Of a DNA stretch of 64,000 nt, positions 16,243-24,955 are shown piece by piece (position 1 is the stretch's first letter; every line of letters begins with the position of its first letter). The stretch is from a bacterium. Lineage in GTDB: Bacteria > Chloroflexota > Dormibacteria > Aeolococcales > Bog-877. The translations under genes and the position numbers were made by a program. The stretch covers positions 1 to 64,000 of the forward strand of contig JAJYET010000001.1 in NCBI GenBank assembly GCA_021785655.1, in the 5' to 3' direction. The notes beneath the pieces were generated by a model. It had not been told where the DNA came from. It ran no database searches and saw nothing but the letters and a program-made list of their open reading frames with translations.

Positions 16243-16524
16243 CTACCTCAGCCCGCCCGCGACGGCGGGAACGATGCTGAGCTCATCCTGGGGCTCGATG
16301 GAAGCCGCCAGCCCCCCCGAGGTGCGGATGTCCTCATCGTTGCGGTAGATGTTGACGAAGTGCCGGAGGGAGCCGTCGGCCTCGAAGAGGCGGGCCTGGA
16401 AACCGGGGTACCGGCGCTCCAGGTCGGCCAGGGCCTCACCCACTGTGGCCGCCTCCACCTCGACCTCGGCCAATCCGCCGGTGAGCTGGCGCAGGGGGCT
16501 CGGAATGCGAACCTTGGTGCTCAT
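16243..16524 (-). CDS. cysO: CysO-like ubiquitin-fold sulfur carrier with Gly-Gly-Leu-Arg end
   Basis: This 93-aa beta-grasp protein of the MoaD/ThiS family starts at ATG 16524. It closely follows mycobacterial CysO, including LRQLTGG, RHFVNIYRNDEDIR and the end IVPAVAGG. CysO carries a C-terminal thiocarboxylate that supplies sulfur to CysM for cysteine synthesis. The carrier Gly-Gly (residues 90-91) is followed here by Leu-Arg before the TAG stop, so it would need trimming before activation. The likely partners cysM and a Mec-type JAMM protease sit about 16 kb away at 32.3-33.7 kb. MoaD is the alternative, but the DED-SGG pattern favours CysO. Confidence 0.82.
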   Translation of the reverse strand: MSTKVRIPSPLRQLTGGLAEVEVEAATVGEALADLERRYPGFQARLFEADGSLRHFVNIYRNDEDIRTSGGLAASIEPQDELSIVPAVAGGLR

Positions 16525-16576
16525 TTTCAATCCTGGGTGGGACAGTTCGATACTGGGGTGAGGGTGGCGGGGATGC

Positions 16577-16978
16577 TCAGGCCGGAGTCGAGGGGGGCGC
16601 GGCCGCCGAGGCGTCCACGGCTGCGACCACCACTGCGGTGCCATAGGCGAGGATCTCGCTCACCCCGGGTGATAGCTCGTTGGAGTCGTAGCGCATCGCC
16701 AGGACCGCATTGGCGCCGAGGGCGGCGGCATGCTCGACCATGAGGTCGAAGGCCTCCTGGCGGGCGTGGTCGCTCATGGTCATGTACACGGTCTGGCGGC
16801 CACCCACGAACTGCTGCAGCCCAGCCCCAATGTTGCCGACCACCGAGCGAGAGCGGATCATGAGGCCCCGCACCACACCCAGCTGGCGCACCACTCGATA
16901 GCCGTCGAACCCCGTGCCCGTCGTAACCCAGAGCGGGGGGCGGTTGTGCCCGGTCTCTGGCTCCGGCTGGTAGCTCAT
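16577..16978 (-). CDS. YbjQ/UPF0145 family protein
   Basis: This 133-aa protein has the YbjQ pattern: VTTGTGFDGYRVVRQLGVVRG at the start, then SRSVVGNIGAGLQQFVGG and the ending ALGANAVLAMRYDSNEL. Members are small oligomeric proteins of unclear function, sometimes described as heavy-metal-binding domains. The ATG start overlaps the stop of the upstream Nudix-like gene (ATGA), so the two should be co-expressed. A C-terminal Ala/Pro tail is unstructured. Family assignment is firm, function is not. Confidence 0.85.
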   Translation of the reverse strand: MSYQPEPETGHNRPPLWVTTGTGFDGYRVVRQLGVVRGLMIRSRSVVGNIGAGLQQFVGGRQTVYMTMSDHARQEAFDLMVEHAAALGANAVLAMRYDSNELSPGVSEILAYGTAVVVAAVDASAAAPPSTPA

Positions 16979-17679
16979 TCCCGGAGTCTACCAGCCAGCC
17001 CCGGTGCGGAAGCGGGCAGAGTGATCTCCATGGTGGGGGCGGGGATCGGCTCCCCCACACCTCTCAGAAGCCGGTCGTAGACGAACTGGGACCACGTCTC
17101 CATCTCCAGATACAGCACCTCGAGATCGGGAACCTCCAGCAGGCGTCCCTCGAGCTTGTCCTCCTCGCGCACGGTGACCCCCGCCGCACCGGCGGTCACC
17201 ATCACCAGGACTCCCAGATGGACTCGACCCACCTCGCCTGCGCCGTCCTTGATCAGGCCCACGAGCCGTCCGGTGGCGGGCGCGGGCGAGACCACCTCCT
17301 CGGCCCACTCCCGAAGGCACCCACGCAGGAAGGCCACCTCGAGCGGCCCGTCCTCGGCATTGATGTGGCCACCCACCCCCAGGGTCACCTGTCCCCGCAG
17401 CCGACGCTCGCTGCCCCGGCCCAGCCGGCGCATGGCCAGCACGCTCTGGCCGGAGCGCACCACCAGGTGGGGGATCACCTGCTGCCAGCGGTCGTCGTCC
17501 TCGACCTCTGCCCGGGGGAGGAAGCGCCCGTGGCGGGGGATGGCGGCGAGGACCTCGCCCACCCCTTCCAGGCGGATCCCGTGCCAGGGGACCGGACCGA
17601 GGGCGATCTCGCGTGGCAGGACCAGCACCTCCTCCCTTCCCGCCAGGACTCCGACCGGGCCGGCAGACGCCCTGGACAC
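16975..17679 (-). CDS. Nudix-like predicted phosphoesterase
   Basis: This 234-aa protein has a degenerate Nudix box: GVGGHINAED, then GPLEVAFLRGCLREWAEEV, where REWAEE matches the REUXEE core, but the spacing from the first glycine is longer than classical. It most resembles the MutT-family predicted phosphoesterases (COG4112-like) of 200-230 aa that begin with VPREI and contain HLVVRSGQSVLAMRRL. Substrate is unknown. It overlaps ybjQ by 4 nt and is divergent from the FAD reductase at 17797. Confidence 0.65.
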   Translation of the reverse strand: MSRASAGPVGVLAGREEVLVLPREIALGPVPWHGIRLEGVGEVLAAIPRHGRFLPRAEVEDDDRWQQVIPHLVVRSGQSVLAMRRLGRGSERRLRGQVTLGVGGHINAEDGPLEVAFLRGCLREWAEEVVSPAPATGRLVGLIKDGAGEVGRVHLGVLVMVTAGAAGVTVREEDKLEGRLLEVPDLEVLYLEMETWSQFVYDRLLRGVGEPIPAPTMEITLPASAPGLAGRLRE

Positions 17680-17796
17680 TCAGGCGAACCCAACCCCCGG
17701 GGGTGTCGGCGCCGTGACTCGCTCTGGCATCGAGCGTGAGCATAGTCGGGTGGCTGCGCGGCGGCCCGTGGAGGGACGGAGCGCTACCCTGCCCTG

Positions 17797-19038
17797 GTGG
17801 CGCCATCCCCGGTGTTCGTCGTCGCTGGAGGGGGTTTGGCCGCCGGCCGGGCGGTGGAGCGCCTTCGGGAGCTGGGCTTCGACGGACGCCTGGTGCTGTT
17901 CACCGACGAGGCCCGCCTGCCCCATGAGCGGCCCCCACTCTCCAAGCAGTACTTGAGAGGGAAGCTGGCCGAATCCCGGCTGCTCGTCCGGCCGGCCGCG
18001 TTCTACGCCGAGAACGCCGTCGAGGTGCGGACCTCGACCAGGGTCGCCGGGATCTCTCCCTCGGCCCACAAGCTGACCCTGGCCGACGGGGAGCGGCTGC
18101 GTTACGACCGGCTCCTGCTCGCCTTAGGCTCGGAACCGGTCCGCCCGAACATCCCGGGCGCCGACCTCCCGGGGGTGGCGACGCTGCGCACCGTCGAGGA
18201 TGCCGACCGGATCCGCCACCGGCTCCGACCCGGCGCCAGCGTCCTGGTCCTGGGAGCCGGGTTTCTCGGCAGCGAGGTGGCCGCCACCGCCCGGGAGATG
18301 GGCTGCGAGGTTCACCTGGTGGAGGCGGGGGGGGTTCCCCTGGCGGTCCTCGGACCCACTTTGGCCACCTGGGCCGCCGACCGCCATCGGGAGCACGGGG
18401 TGAAGCTCCTGACCGCCACCACGGTGACCAGGTTCGAGGGCGCCCTGGAGGTGGAGGCGGCGGTCCTGGACGACGGGACAGTCATCCCCTGCCAGCTGGT
18501 GGTGGCGGCGGTCGGTGCCCGCCCCCGGGTGCAGCTGGCCCAGAGCGCGGGGCTCCGGGTGCGGGACGGGGTGCTGGTGGATGGGGCCTGCCGCACCTCC
18601 GCACCGGAGATCCTGGCCGCCGGAGATATCGCCCGCTACCCGAGCCCGCGGGGAACGATGCGCTCGGAGCACTGGGACAACGCCCAGCTCCAGGGGCGTC
18701 ACGCTGCCGAGGCGATGCTGGGCCCGGTCCAGCACTTCTCCGCGCTGCCCTACGTTTGGACCGAGCTGTACGGCTCAACCGTCCAGCAGCTGGGGGCCTG
18801 GGCACCGGCACTTCCCGGGCTGGTGCGGGGCGACCCGGCCTCCGGGCGCTTCACGGCCCTCCAGCTGGACGGCGGCCGGCTGCTGGCCTGCGTGGCCGTC
18901 AACCAGTACCCGGCGCTCAAGTGGGCACGCCAGGTGATGGAGTCGGGAACGCTCCTCGACCCGGAGAAGCTCGACCGGGAGGGGCCGCGGGTGTGGTCGG
19001 AGCCATCGCTGGGGCCGAGCACCCTGCGCCTGGATTAG
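17797..19038 (+). CDS. FAD-dependent NAD(P)H:ferredoxin reductase-like oxidoreductase
   Basis: This 413-aa two-dinucleotide-fold flavoprotein has the FAD motif VVAGGGLAAGRA (about 8-19), ERPPLSKQYLRGK (about 44-56), the NAD motif VLVLGAGFLGSEVA (about 149-162) and the second FAD motif ILAAGDIARYP. The C-terminal HWDNAQLQGRHAAEAMLG is typical of rhodocoxin/putidaredoxin-type reductases. It would transfer electrons from NAD(P)H to a small ferredoxin. No ferredoxin or P450 gene is adjacent. It starts at GTG and its stop codon lies inside the 17-bp palindrome upstream of the fab genes. Confidence 0.88.
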   Translation: MAPSPVFVVAGGGLAAGRAVERLRELGFDGRLVLFTDEARLPHERPPLSKQYLRGKLAESRLLVRPAAFYAENAVEVRTSTRVAGISPSAHKLTLADGERLRYDRLLLALGSEPVRPNIPGADLPGVATLRTVEDADRIRHRLRPGASVLVLGAGFLGSEVAATAREMGCEVHLVEAGGVPLAVLGPTLATWAADRHREHGVKLLTATTVTRFEGALEVEAAVLDDGTVIPCQLVVAAVGARPRVQLAQSAGLRVRDGVLVDGACRTSAPEILAAGDIARYPSPRGTMRSEHWDNAQLQGRHAAEAMLGPVQHFSALPYVWTELYGSTVQQLGAWAPALPGLVRGDPASGRFTALQLDGGRLLACVAVNQYPALKWARQVMESGTLLDPEKLDREGPRVWSEPSLGPSTLRLD

Positions 19039-19052
19039 GACATCATGTCCTA
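19036..19052. promoter_or_regulatory. Perfect 17-bp palindrome upstream of the fab operon
   Basis: TAGGACATCATGTCCTA has 8-bp arms around a central C. It overlaps the stop codon of the flavoprotein gene and lies about 70 nt before fabF. Its shape is that of an operator for a dimeric regulator rather than a terminator. A TATGCT hexamer at 19109-19114 could be a -10 element downstream. It is not the FapR or IdeR consensus as I know them. Confidence 0.45.
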
Positions 19053-19122
19053 GGGTCAGCCCTTCTTCTCAGTCAGGCGGGCCGATGCTATCCGAACACT
19101 TTGTCCCTATGCTGAGGGCTCA

Positions 19123-20400
19123 GTGACCGGTTCCGACGGGGCGGGGGTGAGGGTGGCGATCACCGGCATGGGTCTGGTGACGCCCGTGGGCACCGGGGTG
19201 GAAGCGGTCTGGGAGAGCCTGAGTCGAGGGCGCTCGGGGATCGGGCCGATCACCCAGTTCGACACCAGCGGTTACCCGACCCAGATCGCCGGGGAGGTCC
19301 GGGACTTCGATCCCGAGCAGTACATGGACCGCAAGACGGCCCGCCACGTAGCCCGCTACTGCCAGCTGGGGTTGGCGGCGGCGCGAATGGCGGTGGAGGA
19401 CAGCCGGCTGCGGCCCTCGACCATGGATCCGGACGCCGTCGGGGTGGTTCTGAGTTCCGGTGCCGGGGGCATGGAGGAGATCGAGCGCGGGCATCGGACG
19501 CTCCTGGACCGGGGGGTGAGCCGGATCAGCCCCTTCACCGCCCCGATGATGATCACCGACATCGCCGCGGGCCTGGTCGCCATCGAGCTTCAGGCGGGTG
19601 GACCGAACTATGCCGTGGTGAGCGCCTGCGCCAGCAGCGGCCACGCCATCGCCGACGGCTTCGAAGTCATCCGGCGGGGAGACGCGGTGGCGATGATCGC
19701 TGGCGGCGCCGAGGCATCCCTCACCCCGCTCATGATCGGCGCCTTCTGCCAGCTGAGCGCGATGAGCCGCCGGAACCAGGATCCCCACGCTGCCTCCCGG
19801 CCGTTCGACCTGGGCCGGGACGGCTTCGTGATGTCAGAGGGGGCGGCGGTCCTGGTCCTCGAGGAGATGGGCCACGCGGTCTCCCGGGGGGCTCGGATCT
19901 GGGGTGAGGTGCTGGGCGCGGGCGCCAGCGCCGACATGTATCACTTCACGGCCCCAGACCCCGAGGGCCGAGGGGCCGCCAGGGCGATGCGGGCCGCCCT
20001 GCGCAAGGCGGGGCTCGGGCCGGAGGACGTGGACTACGTCAACGCCCACGGGACGTCGACTCAGCTCGGCGACATCGCCGAGACCCTGGCCATCCATCAG
20101 GTCCTGGGGGAGCGGGCTCGAACCGTTCCGGTGAGCTCCACCAAGTCGATGACCGGGCACCTGCTGGGAGCGGCGGGGGCCATCGAGGCCGCCGCCTGCG
20201 TGCTGGCGATGGACCGGGGCCTGGTGCCGCCCACCATCAACCTCGAAGATCAGGATCCGCAATGCGACCTCGACTACGTCCCCAACCGGGCCCGGCCGGC
20301 CGATGTGCGCGTCTCGCTCTCGAACTCCTTCGGGTTCGGAGGCCACAACGCCAGCCTGGTTTTGGGACGGGGCCCTTCAGCCAACGCCAAAGGAGCGTGA
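19123..20400 (+). CDS. fabF: 3-oxoacyl-ACP synthase II
   Basis: FabF elongates fatty acids by condensing malonyl-ACP with acyl-ACP. The 425-aa protein has the full active site: Cys169 in VSACASSGHA, His309 in NAHGTST, Lys341 and His346 in TKSMTGHLLGAAG. The C-terminal NSFGFGGHNASLV glycine-rich segment is present. The GTG start has a GAGG 8 nt upstream. It is first in a fabF-acpP-fabD-fabG operon, the reverse of the common order. No fabH is in the window. Confidence 0.95.
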   Translation: MTGSDGAGVRVAITGMGLVTPVGTGVEAVWESLSRGRSGIGPITQFDTSGYPTQIAGEVRDFDPEQYMDRKTARHVARYCQLGLAAARMAVEDSRLRPSTMDPDAVGVVLSSGAGGMEEIERGHRTLLDRGVSRISPFTAPMMITDIAAGLVAIELQAGGPNYAVVSACASSGHAIADGFEVIRRGDAVAMIAGGAEASLTPLMIGAFCQLSAMSRRNQDPHAASRPFDLGRDGFVMSEGAAVLVLEEMGHAVSRGARIWGEVLGAGASADMYHFTAPDPEGRGAARAMRAALRKAGLGPEDVDYVNAHGTSTQLGDIAETLAIHQVLGERARTVPVSSTKSMTGHLLGAAGAIEAAACVLAMDRGLVPPTINLEDQDPQCDLDYVPNRARPADVRVSLSNSFGFGGHNASLVLGRGPSANAKGA

Positions 20401-20404
20401 ACAG

Positions 20405-20677
20405 GTGAGCGCCACAAACCCGGCCCCCACAGGGGAGCCCCTCGACTTTTCGGAACTCCAGCGGATGGCGGGGGAGATCCTCGGGGTGGACGCCGACCGC
20501 GTCCAGCTCGACGTCAGCTTCGCTCGCGACCTTGCCGCCGACTCGCTGGACCTCGTCGAGCTGATCATGGCCATCGAGGACCGCTACCAGGTGTCCCTCC
20601 CCCCGGAGCGGCTGGAGGGGATGCGCAAGGTGGGGGACCTCTGGGAGTTCCTCCAGGAGCAGCACGGACCGGCGTGA
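20405..20677 (+). CDS. acpP: Acyl carrier protein
   Basis: This is a 90-aa ACP starting at GTG 20405, 4 nt after the fabF stop. The phosphopantetheine serine is Ser47 in ADSLDLVEL. The helix II/III pattern IMAIEDRYQVSLPPERLEGMRKVGDL is normal. An extra N-terminal stretch of about 13 residues precedes helix I. The open frame begins further upstream inside fabF, but that part is out of register with any ACP. It should carry growing acyl chains for FabF, FabD and FabG next to it. Confidence 0.93.
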   Translation: MSATNPAPTGEPLDFSELQRMAGEILGVDADRVQLDVSFARDLAADSLDLVELIMAIEDRYQVSLPPERLEGMRKVGDLWEFLQEQHGPA

Positions 20678-21630
20678 CCCTCGCCCTCCCCGTACCCACC
20701 CTGAGCGGCCCCCTGGCCCTCCTCTTCCCCGGTCAGGGGGTGCAGCGGCCAGGAATGGGCAGGGATCTGGACCGGCTGTTCCCCGCGGCCCGGGCGGCGC
20801 TCCAGCGGGCCGAGGAAGTGCTGCAGATGCCGGTGCGTCGGCTCTGTTTCGATGGCCCCCTGGAGGAGCTGTTCCGCACCGAGAACATCCAGCCCTGCGT
20901 GGTCGCCGTCTCCTACGCCGCTCACCAGGCCTTCAAGGAGCGTTTCGGCGAGATCGAGGTGAAGGTGGTCGCCGGCCACAGCCTCGGGGAGATCAGCGCC
21001 TGCGCGGCCTCCGGGGCGTTCAGCTGGGAAGAGGCCCTTCTGCTGGTGCGCGAACGCGGCCGGCTGATGGCCGCCGCGGCGGAGACCAGCCCCGGCCGGA
21101 TGCTCGCGATCGTGGGCCTGAACGAGGGTCAGGTCCAGGAGATCCGCGCCGCGGCCGGGAGCGAGGGCGGCATCTGGATGGCCAATCTGAACTCACCGAA
21201 CCAGTTCATCCTGAGTGGGGAGGCGGCGGCCATCTCCCGGGCCGAGGAGATGGCCAACCGGGCCGGAGCGCGCCGGGTGACCGTCCTGGACATCCCCCTC
21301 GCCGCCCACTCCCCCCTCATGGCCCGGGCCGCCCTGGCCCTGGCGGAGAAGGTGCGGCAGCTGCCCATCCGACCTCCCCAGATCCCGTTGGTGGCCAACG
21401 GCAGCGGGCTGGTGCTGCGCTCGGCCCGCTCCCTGCGCTCCGAGCTGCAGGGACACCTGCTGAGGCCGGTGCAGTGGGCCCGGACCATGGCCGCCATGCA
21501 GCGGCTCCGGGTGGGCACCGTGGTGGAGCTGGGGCCGGGACGGGTCCTGGCCAGCCTGGCTGCCAAGCACATGGCGGGAGTCTCGACCTGGAACGCTGAC
21601 GAGCTCCTCGTCGAGCCGGACCTGGGCTAG
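20674..21630 (+). CDS. fabD: Malonyl-CoA:ACP transacylase
   Basis: FabD loads malonate onto ACP. The 318-aa protein has FPGQGVQRPGMG near the start, the nucleophile Ser103 in GHSLGE, and the catalytic His212 in AAHSPLM. The GTG start overlaps the acpP stop (GTGA). The C-terminal VVELGPGRVLASL is conserved. Length matches the family. It forms part of the fatty acid cluster with fabF upstream and fabG 2 nt downstream. Confidence 0.94.
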   Translation: MTLALPVPTLSGPLALLFPGQGVQRPGMGRDLDRLFPAARAALQRAEEVLQMPVRRLCFDGPLEELFRTENIQPCVVAVSYAAHQAFKERFGEIEVKVVAGHSLGEISACAASGAFSWEEALLLVRERGRLMAAAAETSPGRMLAIVGLNEGQVQEIRAAAGSEGGIWMANLNSPNQFILSGEAAAISRAEEMANRAGARRVTVLDIPLAAHSPLMARAALALAEKVRQLPIRPPQIPLVANGSGLVLRSARSLRSELQGHLLRPVQWARTMAAMQRLRVGTVVELGPGRVLASLAAKHMAGVSTWNADELLVEPDLG

Positions 21631-21632
21631 CG

Positions 21633-22361
21633 GTGGACCTTAGCCTGGGCGGCCGACGGGCGCTGGTGACGGGAGGCGGCAAGGGAATCGGGGCGGCGGT
21701 GGCGCGGGAACTCGGAGCCATGGGCGCCGAGGTGGTGATCAACTTCCGCGCCGACCGCGACTCCGCTGAGGCCGTGGCTGCGGAGATTGCGGGCTCCAGG
21801 CTCCATCAGGCAGACGTTGGAGACCCCATGCAGGTCGCCGAGCTCTTCGCCAGCGCCGGTCCCTTCGACGTCGTGGTCAACAATGCCGGCATCCTGCGGG
21901 ACCGGCTGCTGCTCCGGATGAACACCGAGGACTGGGACCAGGTGCTCAGGACCGACCTCTCAGCCGCCTTCCACGTCACCAAGGCGGCGGTTCCCCGGAT
22001 GATGCGATCGCGGTGGGGGCGGATCGTCAATGTGACCTCGATCGTGGGCCTGGGGGGAAACCCCGGGCAGGCCAACTACGCCGCCGCCAAGGCCGGGCTG
22101 GTGGGACTGACCAAGTCGGTGGCCAAGGAGCTGGGCACGCGGGGGATCACCTGCAACGCGGTCGCGCCCGGATATGTGCGCACGGAGCTGACCAACAGCT
22201 CGCTGAGCGAGGAGATGCTGAAGGAGCTGGTCCGGCTGACCCCCTTGCGGCGGGAGGGAACCACGGCAGAGGTCGCCGCCGCGGTGGCGTTCCTGTGCAG
22301 CCCGGCCGCCTCCTTCATCACCGGGGAGGTGCTGGTGGTGGACGGGGGGCTCTCCGCCTGA
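21633..22361 (+). CDS. fabG: 3-oxoacyl-ACP reductase
   Basis: This 242-aa short-chain dehydrogenase reduces 3-oxoacyl-ACP with NADPH. The cofactor motif TGGGKGIG (13-20), NNAG (83-86), and the catalytic Ser136, Tyr149 and Lys153 (YAAAK) are present. The usual helix-4 Asn (VNLTG) reads TDLSA, an Asn-to-Asp change at 108. The C-terminal ITGEVLVVDGG is typical. It follows fabD after 2 nt with a GTG start and ends the operon, convergent with trpA. Confidence 0.93.
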   Translation: MDLSLGGRRALVTGGGKGIGAAVARELGAMGAEVVINFRADRDSAEAVAAEIAGSRLHQADVGDPMQVAELFASAGPFDVVVNNAGILRDRLLLRMNTEDWDQVLRTDLSAAFHVTKAAVPRMMRSRWGRIVNVTSIVGLGGNPGQANYAAAKAGLVGLTKSVAKELGTRGITCNAVAPGYVRTELTNSSLSEEMLKELVRLTPLRREGTTAEVAAAVAFLCSPAASFITGEVLVVDGGLSA

Positions 22362-22362
22362 C

Positions 22363-23142
22363 CTAGCGGCCGCAGAGCTCGGCCACGACCTCCCGCACGG
22401 AGGCAGCGGGGTCGGCTCCCGTGGCGGCCTCGACGATCCGGGTGCCGACCGCCACCCCGTCCGCGAGGCCCGCCAGGGCCATCACCTGCGATCTTCGACG
22501 GACACCGAAGCCCAGGACCAGCGGCCGACCGCTGAGGGCCCGGACCCGGTCCAGGAGGTCGGTCCCCTCCGTGGGGTCCCCCTTCCCGGTGACCCCGGTC
22601 CGGGAGACGCAGTAGACGAAGCCGGTGGCCCGGGCGGCCGCCAACGCCAGCCGCCGGTCGGGGGTGGTGGGGGCCACCATGGTGCACAGGCCCAGCCCGG
22701 CCCGCGACGCGGAGCCCTCCAGCCCCCCCATCTCCTCCAGAGGGAGGTCAGGAACCAGGACGGCGTCCACCCCTGCCGCGGCCGCCGCCCGGCAGAACTC
22801 TTCCAGACCGAACTGTGCCACCGGGTTCAGGTAGGTCATGCAGACCACCGGAACCCGCAGTCCCCGTGACCGGGCCAGCTCGACCTGGGCCAGGGCAAGC
22901 CGAGTTGTCATCCCGTGGGCCAGGGCGTGGCGGCCGGCCGCCTGGAGCGTGGGGCCGTCGGCGAGCGGATCGGAGTGGGGTATGCCGACCTCGATGAGAG
23001 CCCCGCCTCCGGCCTCGGCCGCCAGCAGCAGGTCAGCGGTCCCTTCCGGGTCCGGGAACCCCGCCATGAGATAGGGGCACACCCGAGGTTCCCCGCCCGA
23101 GCGGGGCAGCGCCGCGAGGATGGCGTCGCCTGCCGAGCTCAC
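22363..23142 (-). CDS. trpA: Tryptophan synthase alpha chain
   Basis: TrpA cleaves indole-3-glycerol phosphate to indole and glyceraldehyde 3-phosphate. From the GTG at 23142 it is 259 aa. The catalytic acids are Glu51 and Asp62 in [15 protein letters not shown]. The PDLPLEE, TGVTG and GFGVR phosphate-binding segments are present. The GTG overlaps the trpB stop (GTGA), which fixes the start in preference to the ORF end at 23199. It is the last gene of trpC-F-B-A. Confidence 0.95.
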   Translation of the reverse strand: MSSAGDAILAALPRSGGEPRVCPYLMAGFPDPEGTADLLLAAEAGGGALIEVGIPHSDPLADGPTLQAAGRHALAHGMTTRLALAQVELARSRGLRVPVVCMTYLNPVAQFGLEEFCRAAAAAGVDAVLVPDLPLEEMGGLEGSASRAGLGLCTMVAPTTPDRRLALAAARATGFVYCVSRTGVTGKGDPTEGTDLLDRVRALSGRPLVLGFGVRRRSQVMALAGLADGVAVGTRIVEAATGADPAASVREVVAELCGR

Positions 23143-24335
23143 GAGGGCTCCCAGCCGAGCACCGTCTCCAGGTCCTTGTCCCCCCGGCCGCTGAGGCACA
23201 CCAGGATGGGGCCCTGGCCGGCCGGCAGGCGCAGGGCCGCGGCCACGGCGTGGCTGGATTCCAGGGCGGGGATGATCCCCTCGAGCCGGGTGAGGAGGTG
23301 GAAGGCATCCAGGGCTTGGCGGTCGTCCAGCGCGAGGTAGCTGGCCCTCCCCGTGGCCATCAGGTTGGCGTGCTCCGGGCCCACCCCGGGGTAGTCGAGC
23401 CCGGCGGAGATGCTGTGGGTGGGCAGGACCTGTCCATCCCGGTCCTGGAGGATGTACGACCGCGAGCCGTGGAGCACACCGGGGGTTCCCAGCCCCAGGC
23501 TGGCGCCGTTGGCGCCGGGTTCGGGGCCACGCCCTCCAGCCTCGACGCCCAGCAGCTGGACCTCGGAGTCGGCCAGGAAGGCGGCGAAGATCCCGATGGC
23601 GTTGCTCCCCCCCCCCACGCTGGCGATCACCACCTCGGGTAGCCCTCCCGCGAGCTCCAGCATCTGGGCCCTCGCCTCACTGCCGATCACGGACTGCAGC
23701 GTCCTCACCAGCCAGGGGTAGGGATGGGGGCCCACCGCCGATCCGATCACGTAGTGGGTGCCGCGCACATTGGTGACCCAGTCCCGGATGGCCTCCGAGG
23801 TGGCGTCCTTGAGGGTGGCCGCGGGGTCGCCGACGGGCTCGACCCGGGCCCCCAGCAGCTTCATCTTGGCGACGTTCACCGCCTGCCGGCGCATGTCCTC
23901 GCGCCCCATGTAGACGATGCAGTCCATGCCCAGGAGGGCACAGGCCGTGGCGGTGGCCAGCCCGTGCTGACCTGCCCCGGTCTCGGCGACGATGCGGTGC
24001 TTGCCCATGCGCTGCGCCAGGAGCAGCTGGCCGAGGGCATTGTTCAGCTTGTGGGCGCCCGTGTGAAGGAGGTCCTCGCGCTTCAGCCAGACCGGGCGCC
24101 CAACCCGCTCGGAGAGTCGGCGGGCGTGGTGAAGCGGGGTGGGCCTCCCGGCGTAACCCGCCTCCAGCCGGTAGAACTCGGCGAGGAACTGGGGATCGCT
24201 GAGAGCCTCGACCGCGGCGGCCTCCAGCTGCTGGAGAGCTGGCACCACGGTCTCGGGAACGAAGCTGCCTCCGAATTCGCCGTACCGCCCGCGGGGAGGC
24301 GGCGCGGTCACGATGAGCCGGCCCGGACCGTTCAC
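23139..24335 (-). CDS. trpB: Tryptophan synthase beta chain
   Basis: TrpB joins indole and serine to tryptophan with PLP. From the GTG at 24335 it is 398 aa. [12 protein letters not shown] opens the protein, the PLP lysine is Lys96 in HTGAHKLNN, and the phosphate-binding loop is [22 protein letters not shown] and the C-terminal CLSGRGDKD are canonical, so it is the trpB1 class. The GTG overlaps the trpF stop. The frame upstream of this GTG only mirrors trpF. Confidence 0.96.
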   Translation of the reverse strand: MNGPGRLIVTAPPPRGRYGEFGGSFVPETVVPALQQLEAAAVEALSDPQFLAEFYRLEAGYAGRPTPLHHARRLSERVGRPVWLKREDLLHTGAHKLNNALGQLLLAQRMGKHRIVAETGAGQHGLATATACALLGMDCIVYMGREDMRRQAVNVAKMKLLGARVEPVGDPAATLKDATSEAIRDWVTNVRGTHYVIGSAVGPHPYPWLVRTLQSVIGSEARAQMLELAGGLPEVVIASVGGGSNAIGIFAAFLADSEVQLLGVEAGGRGPEPGANGASLGLGTPGVLHGSRSYILQDRDGQVLPTHSISAGLDYPGVGPEHANLMATGRASYLALDDRQALDAFHLLTRLEGIIPALESSHAVAAALRLPAGQGPILVCLSGRGDKDLETVLGWEPS

Positions 24336-24955
24336 GGCCCCTCGGAAGCCTGGCGGGCCGCGGCCACGAAGCGCATCACCAGCTGGCGATCCTTGCGGCC
24401 AGGGGAGGCCTCCAGCGACGAGCTCGCGTCCACCCCGTGCGGCCGGACCGCCTTCACGGCCTGGGCCACGTTGTCCGGGGAGAGGCCCCCGGCGATCCAG
24501 ACGGGCCGGTGGCCGGCCAGGGCTGCGGCCACCTCCAGGTCCGCCGGTGCGCCCGTGCCGCCGGCGCCGTCCGATGTCAGGGAATCCACGAGGAGTGGGA
24601 GCCGAGGCCACCACTCGCCCGACCGGCGCAGCGCCAGGCGGTCGCCGCGCAGGTAGGGCAGGATCGGCACCGGCAGTTGGGTGATCAGCTCCGGGGGGCA
24701 GCTGCGGAGGTGAAGCTGCAGCGCCGTGAGGTGACAGGACGCGGCCATCTCGGCCAGCTCCGCCGGGCTGGCATCCACCAGCACCCCGAAGCGGTCGGCG
24801 GCCCCGCCAACGTAGTCGGAAATCTCCCGCGCCCGCTGGAAGGAGACCCGCCTAGGGCTGCCGGGATGGAGCACCATCCCGATGGCGTCGGCGCCGGCAT
24901 CCAGCGCCGCCCGGGCATCCTCCCTGGTGGTGATCCCGCAGATCTTGACCCTCAA
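24332..24955 (-). CDS. trpF: Phosphoribosylanthranilate isomerase
   Basis: This 207-aa TIM barrel catalyses the third step of tryptophan synthesis. The start [12 protein letters not shown] has the catalytic Cys, and the end carries [11 protein letters not shown] and [10 protein letters not shown], with the catalytic Asp in the strand LLVDSL. I chose the TTG at 24955, which overlaps the trpC stop (TTGA). No ATG or GTG is available near the conserved start. The frame extending to 25054 only mirrors trpC. Confidence 0.92.
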   Translation of the reverse strand: MRVKICGITTREDARAALDAGADAIGMVLHPGSPRRVSFQRAREISDYVGGAADRFGVLVDASPAELAEMAASCHLTALQLHLRSCPPELITQLPVPILPYLRGDRLALRRSGEWWPRLPLLVDSLTSDGAGGTGAPADLEVAAALAGHRPVWIAGGLSPDNVAQAVKAVRPHGVDASSSLEASPGRKDRQLVMRFVAAARQASEGP

